64,000 bases of DNA, from positions 58,252-122,251 of the forward strand of contig CADCIH010000004.1 of assembly GCA_902801465.1 (NCBI GenBank), in the 5' to 3' direction. Positions 34,243-42,236 of this stretch are shown one piece after another; within the stretch, counting starts at the first letter, position 1; every line of letters begins with the position of its first letter. The notes beneath the pieces were generated by a model, which ran no database searches, had not been told where the DNA came from, and saw only the letters and a program-made list of their open reading frames with translations. The position numbers and the translations under genes were made by a program. The DNA comes from an uncultured Bacteroidia bacterium. GTDB taxonomy: Bacteria; Bacteroidota; Bacteroidia; Bacteroidales; F082.

Positions 34243-36826
34243 TCCTAGTTACCACTTTGCCTCCGATGACATTCACAAAGTAAACGCCTGAGGGAAGGTC
34301 GCTCACATCAATGGTGGCTTGCTTGTCCATGGCAAAGCTTCGGACATCCACGCCATAGGCGTTTACGATGTGGACGCTTAAGCGACCAAGCTCGTAATCT
34401 GTACGGATAGTCAGCCTATCCTTGGCAGGATTGGGCATTAACTCAAGCGTGAACGGATCCTTCTCCACATCGGGATAAGTCTTTACGCCCACCAACACAC
34501 TGGTGGTGTTGGAGTGGTTCACCATCATGCCCGAAACCCTAAGAATCGGGTTGTCGGGGTTGGAACAAAGGATACAAGCGTTCTGTCCATCGTGGCAATC
34601 GGGATAGTTGGGGTGGCATTGGTCGATGTAATTGGGGTCGAACTGATAGAACAGATGGGCCCCGCCTTGAGGCAGATACGCCGTCATGTCATAGTTCCAC
34701 ACCAAGCCCATGCTACCCGGACACCAACCGCTACGAGGATAAGTCCAAGTGCCGCTTTGTGGCTGGCAACCCGAAGGGTTGGGGGTGCATTCGCGCCAGA
34801 GATGTTGGTCGAACTTCAACGCATTGTTGACATATACATGATGCGTGGCTTCGTAGAACTCGGCGGCATTGCCTGTATTGTAGGCGTTGTTGCTTGAGTT
34901 GCTCCAGTTATGCCCCGTTGTGATAAGCTTCAGATGGGCTTCCTCGGCGCCTTCGGCAAACTCAATGTCACATTCGGGAACCGGCTGTTGGTTGAGATAA
35001 TCGCCAAATTCATACTTGCCGAACCAAATCGGTTGTATATCGGAATAGAGATAGTCTGGCGTCCCTTTTCGCATATTGAAGGTGAGTATCGGGTTGAAAC
35101 TCCAACCATGCCATATCTCATAATACACCTCAAACTCCACCAAACCTTGCAGGATGGAAGTATAGTCGGTAACATCGACATCGGCTTCACAAGCCACACC
35201 GAATGGTGAACAATAGCGGAACAGCTCCACCCATTCGCCACGGTGGTTTTTCACACGGACATAGCCGATATGGTCATAGGGATCGCAACTGTTGTTAAAA
35301 CACTGGTGATCGTAATGCGCGTTGATGGAGTCGAAGGCACCTACATGCGACGGCAGGGCATATTCTCCATGAACCGTCTGGTTGGCTGACGTCACCACCA
35401 AATCGCCGTTCATGGCTACCGCATCCACATCGTTGAAATTGTTGGTCACGATAAAATGGTTGCTGGCGGTCGTGGTCTTGCCACCCGACTGGGTAATGGA
35501 GGCTGTCATGCTGAAATCGCCAAAACCAGTAGGTTCCCAAGTACCGAACCAATAGCCGTTATCGGGGTTATTGGGATAGGCGGTCTGCAGCTGCACCGTT
35601 TGACCATTGATCTCGCAATGCACATCGTTGAACTTGATGACATCGCCATGCTCCACATAGGCACTCAAAACAAGCGTCATCGGCTTCAACTCAGGCATAT
35701 AAACGTTCAAATTGTCGTATGGTCTACGAATGGTGATCTCAGGGGTGTAATTGTTGGGGTTCACCACCTCAAAAGTACGGTTCACCGAAGGTGCAGGTTG
35801 CCATTGGGTACCGTCGCCAGGCTGTGAGGCACGTATCTTCACCATCCCTTCCTGACCGGTCAACGACACCGTATTTCCGTTTAAAGTGGCGTATTCAGAG
35901 CCTTCCATAATCTCAAACTGCACCGGTAACCCTGAGGTGGCGGTGGCATTCAAGTCAAAAGGAGCATCGAAGACCAGTTTGTCGGGGATGGCCTCAAACT
36001 CGATGAATTGTGAAGCAAGACCGGCAGGAGTATGACGCACCACAATGTTGTCGAAACCACCATGGGAGCTGCTCAGGAAGAACACGCCGTCCCACATCGC
36101 CGGGTCGAAACGGTCTCCGCTACCAGGCGTGAGACCGGCGTTCAAGCCTTGGATTTCAGGAATGGGCTCATATTCACCAGTGCAGCCATGGTCGGCGAAA
36201 AGCGAGACTGAACCGGCACCGCCATTGGCTTCCAAATCAATCATGATCTTCCATCGCGTCCAAGAGCCGTAGGGATTGTCGTAGTCGAAATCCACGGGCA
36301 TGGTATTGTCGGGCAGCACGATGCCATTGACAAAGCTGGGACGTGGATCCTGGCCTGTGGTGACGAAATAGATGCCTCCATCCTGAGTGGGCAAGTTGGG
36401 GTTGGGGCAGGTAGCCTCATAGCTCATCGGGGGCAACACCGAACCGTCGCCATCGGCATCGTAACCAACGCCGAAGCAGGTACCCCACCAATTGCGGAAC
36501 AGGTCCAATTCAATCTCGATGGTGCCACCTGTGGAGAAGTCAAATTCGAACTCGGAAGTCGATTTGTGGGTAGCCACCTCACCGAAGTTGGTGTTGGCAT
36601 TGTCGAAGAAAACCCCCATGGTCTCGTCGGGAGTGGTCTGGCCTCCACCGCCAAGATATTCAGTCTTGAGCTGACCGCCACCGGCGCTGTGGGCACGTGC
36701 CACCCAGCCATGTTGGCCGTTCAAAGGAGCGTTTTCCGTGAAATTGTTGAAGTCGTATGAGGCCTCGGTCTGGGCATAACCGATAAGACCTAAAGCCAAG
36801 AACAATAATAATAATGTTTTTTTCAT
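34226..36826 (-). CDS. PNGase F-like secreted enzyme, paralog A (last of four)
   Basis: 866 residues. Signal peptide 1-19, LamG/concanavalin-like sandwich about 20-268, two Ig-like domains (271-355, 360-462), PNGase F-like catalytic region about 468-770, T9SS type A domain about 795-866 (MPNPAKDRLTI ... VTRKIIKN). Alignment by eye with Flavobacterium PNGase F puts Asp60, Glu118 and Glu206 at Asp518, Glu570 and Glu656. The PNGase F disulfides 51-56 and 231-252 match Cys509-Cys514 and Cys680-Cys702; the 204-208 disulfide is absent. Arg61 is His519 here, and the GWCPG motif with its preceding Arg is kept. Expected reaction: hydrolysis of the GlcNAc-Asn amide of N-glycoproteins at the cell surface. 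Variation near the active site suggests altered glycan preference. Confidence 0.87.
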   Translation of the reverse strand: MKKTLLLLFLALGLIGYAQTEASYDFNNFTENAPLNGQHGWVARAHSAGGGQLKTEYLGGGGQTTPDETMGVFFDNANTNFGEVATHKSTSEFEFDFSTGGTIEIELDLFRNWWGTCFGVGYDADGDGSVLPPMSYEATCPNPNLPTQDGGIYFVTTGQDPRPSFVNGIVLPDNTMPVDFDYDNPYGSWTRWKIMIDLEANGGAGSVSLFADHGCTGEYEPIPEIQGLNAGLTPGSGDRFDPAMWDGVFFLSSSHGGFDNIVVRHTPAGLASQFIEFEAIPDKLVFDAPFDLNATATSGLPVQFEIMEGSEYATLNGNTVSLTGQEGMVKIRASQPGDGTQWQPAPSVNRTFEVVNPNNYTPEITIRRPYDNLNVYMPELKPMTLVLSAYVEHGDVIKFNDVHCEINGQTVQLQTAYPNNPDNGYWFGTWEPTGFGDFSMTASITQSGGKTTTASNHFIVTNNFNDVDAVAMNGDLVVTSANQTVHGEYALPSHVGAFDSINAHYDHQCFNNSCDPYDHIGYVRVKNHRGEWVELFRYCSPFGVACEADVDVTDYTSILQGLVEFEVYYEIWHGWSFNPILTFNMRKGTPDYLYSDIQPIWFGKYEFGDYLNQQPVPECDIEFAEGAEEAHLKLITTGHNWSNSSNNAYNTGNAAEFYEATHHVYVNNALKFDQHLWRECTPNPSGCQPQSGTWTYPRSGWCPGSMGLVWNYDMTAYLPQGGAHLFYQFDPNYIDQCHPNYPDCHDGQNACILCSNPDNPILRVSGMMVNHSNTTSVLVGVKTYPDVEKDPFTLELMPNPAKDRLTIRTDYELGRLSVHIVNAYGVDVRSFAMDKQATIDVSDLPSGVYFVNVIGGKVVTRKIIKN

Positions 36827-36841
36827 TTTACCAATCTAGTG

Positions 36842-36893
36842 TAAATTCCGCATTCCTAATTCTTAATTCTTAATTCTTAATTCTTAATTACCT
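36842..36893. repeat. Class B repeat between paralogs A and B
   Basis: Tandem TTCTTAATTCTTAATT fills the gap and encodes the terminal IKN and stop of paralog B on the minus strand. It is a direct repeat of the blocks at 34208 and 39512. Confidence 0.8.
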
Positions 36894-39498
36894 TCCTCGT
36901 TACCATCTTCCCACCAAGAACCTGAACGAAATAAATCCCTGCCGGAAGGTCGCTCATGTCAACCGTGGCGGTTCCCAGCATGTTGAATCCCCTGACCTTG
37001 ACACCTTGTGCGTTGAGGATGTGTACGCCGGTGCGGCCTTTGTCATAATCGGTCGTGATGGTCAAGGTGTTATTGACCGGATTGGGGGTAAGTGTCACTT
37101 GGAACGGTTCTTCGTCCGCGTCGGGACGTTCCGTAACCTCGGTCACCACGATTTCGCTCCTATGGCTATAGGTCACGATCTTGCCCGAAACCACAAGGAT
37201 GGGGTTGTCGGAATCCTGACAGTTGGGGCAGTTATTCTGTCCGGTCACGCAATCGGGATAGTTGGGGTGGCATTCGTCAACGTATTCAGGATCAAACTCA
37301 TACAACAACTCAGAGATGCCGTTCGAGAGATAGTTGTCGAGGCTGTAGTTCCACACTATAGGCATGCTGCCCGGACACCAGCCGGCGCGGGAATAGGCCC
37401 AAGTGCCGTTTTGGGGCTGGCATCCCGCGGGATTGGGAGAACAGGTGCGCCACAAATGTTGCGTGCCGATAAGAGCTCCGTCGACTTTGATGTTATGGGT
37501 GGCTTCGTAGAACTCGGCGGCATTGCCAGTGTTGTAGTTGCCGTTGGTACCACTGCTCCAGTGATGACCCGAAGTCACCAGATTAAGTTTGGCCTTCTCA
37601 ACGGTCGGGTCAAACACAATGTTGCGTGTCGGTACGGGACAGCGGTTTTCGTAATCGCCAAAGTCATAGCTGCCGAACCAAATCTCATTGAGATCGACAT
37701 AGGGGTATTCGGGCGTGCCCTTGGTATATTCAAAGATGGCGGTTGGGTTGTATCCCTGACCGCTGTTGTCCCACATTTCGCAATGCAGTTCAAACTCAAC
37801 CAGTCCTTGCAGCACGGTGGTGAAGTCGGTCACGTCGAGGTTGTCCTCGCATTCCACTCCGAATGGCGTGGTGTAGCGGCAGAGTTCCACCCATTCGCCA
37901 CGGTAGTTTTTCACACGGCAACGACTCACGTGGTCGTATGGGGGACAGCTTCCGTTCACACAATTGTGCAGATAATGGAGGTTGATGGAGTCGAAAGCAT
38001 TGACATGGGTCGGGAAGGCAAATTCGCCGTAGTCGGTAAACACTGTCTTGCTTACCACCAGCTCTCCGTTAAGTGCAGAGACCGTCATGTCGTTGTAGTT
38101 GGTGGTCACCTCGAATGTATTGGACACCGAAGTGACTTTGCCGCCTGATTGGGTGATGCTGGCTGTCATGTTGTAGGTGCCTTCGCCCGAAGGAGTCCAA
38201 GTGGTGTACCAATAGCCGTTTTCGGGCTTGTCGGGATAGTCGGTCTTCAACAGCAGTTCTTGTCCGTCGACGGTACATTTTACCTCTTCGAACTTGATGA
38301 CGTTGCCATGGTCAACGTATGCGCTCAGAACAAGCAATACGGGATTATCGAAATTGGGCATATACACCTTGGTGCCTTCGTAGGGGCGACGAATGGTGAT
38401 TTCCGGAGTATAGTTCTCGGGGTCGGCCACATAGAAGGAACGGGTCACGGCAGGGGCGGATTGCCATTGGGTGCCGTCGCCAGGTTGGATGGCGCGCACT
38501 TTCACGGTGCCTTCTTCGCCAGTAAGTGTGAGCACGTTGCCTTCAATGGTGGCAGGACCTTGGGTGACCTCAAAAGACACGGGAAGACCCGAAGTGGCCG
38601 TAGCTTGAAGGGTAATGGGGTCGTTGAACGACAGTTGGTCGGGGATGTTGGCGAAGTTGATGAACTGGGCTGCCAAACCTCCCGGCATGTGACGTACGGT
38701 GAAGTTGTCGAAACCGCCGTAGCCGCTATTGAGCAAAAAGATGTAGTTCCACATGGCAGGGTCGAATTTGTCGCCGCTGCCAGGGGTAAGACCCGCATTG
38801 ATGCCTTGTATTTCGGGCACGGGCTCGTATTCACCGCTGTTGGGATCGTCCATCTTGAACAGCGTGACAGCACCGGCACCGTCGTTGGCATCAAGATCGA
38901 TGCTGACTTTCCAGCGGTACCATTGCTGATGGGGCTCAAACGAGAAGGTGTTTGCAAATTGGTTGTTGGGTAGCACCACACCGTTCTTGAAGTTGGCATT
39001 GTTGGGATTCACACCTGTGGTCAACATGTAAATGCCTCCGTCGGGAAGGGTGCTGTTGACGTTGGGAACAATAGGCTCATAGTTTCCTTGAATAGGTGGT
39101 TGCACAAAGCCGTCGCCGTTGCCGTCATAGCCGATGCCGAAGAGGTCGCCCCACCATTCGCGCCACATGTCGCATTCGATTTCGATGACACCTCCCGAGG
39201 AGAAGTCGAAGCCGTATTCGGTAAGGCTGTGGGTGGCGATGTCGCCATAGCTTGTGCCGGAGCAAGTGCTGAACACGGCGATGGTTTCGTCGGCCGAGGT
39301 CATGTCACGCGGGCCAAGATAACCTGTATAGAGCGGACGTCCACCGTTACCGGAACTGTGTACCCGAACAACCCATCCATGTTGTCCGTTGAGGGGTTGG
39401 TCTTCTGCAAAATCGTTGAAGTCGATGGTGGCCTCGGTCTGAGCAAAACCGCAAAGTCCTAAAGCCCAGAACAATAATATTATTAGTGCTTTTCTCAT
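36877..39498 (-). CDS. PNGase F-like secreted enzyme, paralog B
   Basis: 873 residues with the same layout as paralog A: signal peptide (ends GFA before Gln), LamG-like about 21-275, Ig-like 278-360 and 363-465, PNGase-like about 470-785, T9SS about 800-873. Catalytic equivalents are Asp522, Glu574 and Glu662. It is clearly closest to paralog C over its whole length, including GLTPGSGDKFDPAMWN and NTGNAAEFYEATHNIK, so B and C are the latest duplication. Position 61 of PNGase F is His here too. The insert DECHPNYPDC ... NCPNC after the catalytic region is Cys-rich and shared by all four paralogs but not by PNGase F. Confidence 0.87.
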   Translation of the reverse strand: MRKALIILLFWALGLCGFAQTEATIDFNDFAEDQPLNGQHGWVVRVHSSGNGGRPLYTGYLGPRDMTSADETIAVFSTCSGTSYGDIATHSLTEYGFDFSSGGVIEIECDMWREWWGDLFGIGYDGNGDGFVQPPIQGNYEPIVPNVNSTLPDGGIYMLTTGVNPNNANFKNGVVLPNNQFANTFSFEPHQQWYRWKVSIDLDANDGAGAVTLFKMDDPNSGEYEPVPEIQGINAGLTPGSGDKFDPAMWNYIFLLNSGYGGFDNFTVRHMPGGLAAQFINFANIPDQLSFNDPITLQATATSGLPVSFEVTQGPATIEGNVLTLTGEEGTVKVRAIQPGDGTQWQSAPAVTRSFYVADPENYTPEITIRRPYEGTKVYMPNFDNPVLLVLSAYVDHGNVIKFEEVKCTVDGQELLLKTDYPDKPENGYWYTTWTPSGEGTYNMTASITQSGGKVTSVSNTFEVTTNYNDMTVSALNGELVVSKTVFTDYGEFAFPTHVNAFDSINLHYLHNCVNGSCPPYDHVSRCRVKNYRGEWVELCRYTTPFGVECEDNLDVTDFTTVLQGLVEFELHCEMWDNSGQGYNPTAIFEYTKGTPEYPYVDLNEIWFGSYDFGDYENRCPVPTRNIVFDPTVEKAKLNLVTSGHHWSSGTNGNYNTGNAAEFYEATHNIKVDGALIGTQHLWRTCSPNPAGCQPQNGTWAYSRAGWCPGSMPIVWNYSLDNYLSNGISELLYEFDPEYVDECHPNYPDCVTGQNNCPNCQDSDNPILVVSGKIVTYSHRSEIVVTEVTERPDADEEPFQVTLTPNPVNNTLTITTDYDKGRTGVHILNAQGVKVRGFNMLGTATVDMSDLPAGIYFVQVLGGKMVTRKVIKN

Positions 39499-39511
39499 TT
39501 TACCAAATATT

Positions 39512-39556
39512 ATAAATTCCTAATTCTTAATTCCTAATTCCTAATTCTTAATTATC
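39512..39556. repeat. Class B repeat between paralogs B and C
   Basis: CCTAATTCTTAATTCCTAATT units. They encode the IIKN end and TAG stop of paralog C on the minus strand. Confidence 0.8.
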
Positions 39557-42192
39557 TTCCTCGTGACCATCTTTCCGCCAAGCATTTGAACGAAATAGAC
39601 GCCTGCCGGGAGATCGCTCATGTCGATGGTGGCGGTGCCCTCCACACCAAAAGCTTTTACATGGACTCCTTGCGAATTGATCACACGGACGCTGACCCGA
39701 CCTTTGTCGTAGTCGGTGGTGACGGTCAGGGTATTTTTCACCGGGTTAGGGGTAAGGGTCACATGGAAGGGCTCCTCGTTGGCGTCGGGGCGTTCCGTCA
39801 CTTCGGTCACAACGATATTGCTTTGATGGCTGTAGGTCACCAACATGCCCGACACAATCAAGATGGGGTTGTTGGAATCCAGACAGTTGATACAACCGTT
39901 CTGTCCAGTGACACAATCAGGGTAGTTGGGATGGCATTCGTCAACATACGTGGGGTCGAATTCATAAAGCAACTCTGGAATGCCACTGTTGAGGTAGTTG
40001 TCGAGGCTGTAGTTCCACACGATCGGCAAGCTGCCCGGACACCAACCGGAGCGGGAATAGGCCCAAGTGCCGTTTTGGGGCTGGCATCCCGCAGGATTGG
40101 GGCTGCAGGTTCGCCACAGATGTTGTGTAAAGGTGGTGTTGCCGTTGATCTTGATATTGTGTGTGGCTTCGTAGAACTCGGCGGCATTTCCGGTGTTATA
40201 GGCGCCATGTTCGGTATCACTCCAGTGATGACCCGAGGTCACCAAGCGCAGATTGGCTTTCTCCACGGTGGGATCAAAGGTGATGTTGCGAGGCGGCACC
40301 GGGCAAAGGTTTTCGTAATCGCCGAAGCTGTAACTGCCGTACCAAATTTCATTGAGGTCGACGTATGGATAGACGGGTGTGCCTTTGGTATATTCAAAGA
40401 GAATGGTCGGACAATAGCCCTCACCAGCCTGTTCATACATCTCACAACTGTATTCGAATTCAACAAGCCCTTGCAGTAAGGTCGTGAAGTCTGTCACATC
40501 CAAGTCATCCTCGCATTCCACACCAAACGGAGTGGTGTAACGGCAAAGTTCCACCCATTCACCACGATAGTTTTTCACACGGACGCTGCTCACATGATCG
40601 TACGACTTGCAGTTGCCGTTCAAGCAGTTGTGTAGGTAATGCATGTTAATGGAATCAAAAGCGTTGACATGGGTGGGGAACGGAAATTCACCATAACTGG
40701 TAAACTGCTGGTTGGTTGCCACCAGCTCGCCGTTGAGTGCGGAAACCGTGATATCATTGTAGTTGGTGGTGACCTCGAAGGTATTGCTCACTGTGGTCAC
40801 CTTGCCTCCGGTTTGGGTGATGCTGGCCGTCATATTGTAGGTACCTTCGCCCGAAGGGGTCCAGGTGGTGTACCAATAGCCATTATCTGGCTTGTTGGGA
40901 TAATCGGTCTTCAACACCAATTCCTGACCGTCAACAAGGCATTTCACTTCCTCGAACTTCAGTACCTCGGGATGGTCGATATAAGCGCTCAGCACCACCA
41001 ACACGGGGTTATCGAAATCGGGCATGTACACTTGGGTACCCTCATAGGGACGGCGAATGGTGATTTCTGGGGTATAGTTCTCGGGATCCACCACAAAGAA
41101 GGTACGGGTCACTGTCGGGGCGGGCTGCCAATTGGTGCCGTCGCCCGACTGGATGGCACGGACTTTTACAGTGCCTTCCTCGCCAGTAAGCGTGAGGATG
41201 TTCCCTTCGAGTGTAGCGGGGCCTTGGGCGATTTCAAAGGTCACGGGAAGGCCGGAGCTTGCCGTGGCTTGGAGCTCAATGGGCTCGCTATAGACCAGTT
41301 GGTCACCGATCTCCGGAAAATCGATGAATTGTGCCGCCAAGCCTCCGGCCATGTGACGCACGTTGAAATTGTCGAAACCACCCATGCCGTTGTTGAGCAT
41401 GAACATGCTGTTCCACATGGCGGGATCGAATTTGTCGCCACTGCCTGGGGTAAGACCGGCATTCACACCCTGGCACTCGGGAACGGGTTCCCATTCACCG
41501 TTGTTGGGATCATCCATCCGATAAAGGGTGACGGCGCCTTGGCCGTTGTTGGCATCGAGGTCGATGGAAATCTTCCAACGGAACCAGCAATCCATCGTCG
41601 TGGCAGGTTGGAAATTGCAAGCCATTGTGTTGTTGGGCAACACCGGACCATATTGGAAATAAGGATCGGTGGGACGGTATCCTGTCGACAGCAAATAAAT
41701 GCCGCCTTCGGCAGAGGTGCTATTCGGATCGGGAATCAACGGTTCCGTGAGATTATGGCCTGGTGCGGTATAAAAAGGAGGAACCACAAAACCATCGCCG
41801 TCAGCGTCATAGCCGATGCCAAAAAGATGGCCCCAAAGCCCGCGGTAGATGTCGCATTCTACCTCAATGACACCACCCGTTGAAAAGTCGAAACCGTATT
41901 CGGCAAGGCTATGGGTGGCCACATCGCCATGGGCTGTGCCCGAAGCATGGGAAAACACGCCCATAGTCTCATCCATGGTCGGTGAGGGGTCTCCCTTCCA
42001 AAAATGTCCGATGTAACCTGTGTACATGGGGATGCCGCCGTTGCTTGAGGTATGCGGACGGGTAATCCATCCGCCTTGTCCGTTCAGGGGCTCCTCTTCA
42101 AGATAATCGTTAAAACTGAAGAGGGCTTCCGTTTGGGCTTTCAAGCCGAATGAGAAAGCCAACATGACTAAAATTGTGAATACTTTCTTCAT
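39541..42192 (-). CDS. PNGase F-like secreted enzyme, paralog C
   Basis: 883 residues, the longest of the set. Signal peptide ends LKA before Gln; LamG-like about 21-285 with a short extra loop near 135-150; Ig-like 288-370 and 373-475; PNGase-like about 480-800; T9SS about 810-883. Catalytic equivalents are Asp532, Glu584 and Glu672. The Trp that follows Glu118 in PNGase F is Tyr here (CEMYE), and the position after the catalytic Asp is His. Closest to paralog B. The same terminal VTRKIIKN as in A. Confidence 0.87.
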   Translation of the reverse strand: MKKVFTILVMLAFSFGLKAQTEALFSFNDYLEEEPLNGQGGWITRPHTSSNGGIPMYTGYIGHFWKGDPSPTMDETMGVFSHASGTAHGDVATHSLAEYGFDFSTGGVIEVECDIYRGLWGHLFGIGYDADGDGFVVPPFYTAPGHNLTEPLIPDPNSTSAEGGIYLLSTGYRPTDPYFQYGPVLPNNTMACNFQPATTMDCWFRWKISIDLDANNGQGAVTLYRMDDPNNGEWEPVPECQGVNAGLTPGSGDKFDPAMWNSMFMLNNGMGGFDNFNVRHMAGGLAAQFIDFPEIGDQLVYSEPIELQATASSGLPVTFEIAQGPATLEGNILTLTGEEGTVKVRAIQSGDGTNWQPAPTVTRTFFVVDPENYTPEITIRRPYEGTQVYMPDFDNPVLVVLSAYIDHPEVLKFEEVKCLVDGQELVLKTDYPNKPDNGYWYTTWTPSGEGTYNMTASITQTGGKVTTVSNTFEVTTNYNDITVSALNGELVATNQQFTSYGEFPFPTHVNAFDSINMHYLHNCLNGNCKSYDHVSSVRVKNYRGEWVELCRYTTPFGVECEDDLDVTDFTTLLQGLVEFEYSCEMYEQAGEGYCPTILFEYTKGTPVYPYVDLNEIWYGSYSFGDYENLCPVPPRNITFDPTVEKANLRLVTSGHHWSDTEHGAYNTGNAAEFYEATHNIKINGNTTFTQHLWRTCSPNPAGCQPQNGTWAYSRSGWCPGSLPIVWNYSLDNYLNSGIPELLYEFDPTYVDECHPNYPDCVTGQNGCINCLDSNNPILIVSGMLVTYSHQSNIVVTEVTERPDANEEPFHVTLTPNPVKNTLTVTTDYDKGRVSVRVINSQGVHVKAFGVEGTATIDMSDLPAGVYFVQMLGGKMVTRKIIKN

Positions 42193-42204
42193 AACAATAA
42201 ACTT

Positions 42205-42236
42205 TTATCTATTAACTCTTATCTTTTATCTAATAA
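42205..42236. repeat. Class C repeat between paralogs C and D
   Basis: TTTTATCTATTAACTCTTATC and related units. On the minus strand it starts with AGA TAA, the last Arg codon and stop of paralog D, exactly as at the end of galE. Confidence 0.8.

Noticed and set aside
37006-41883. Long plus-strand open frames opposite the PNGase-like genes (for example 37006-38148, 40639-41883)
   Set aside because: They are mirror frames of real genes. They lack ribosome sites and family resemblance, and their composition follows the antisense codons.
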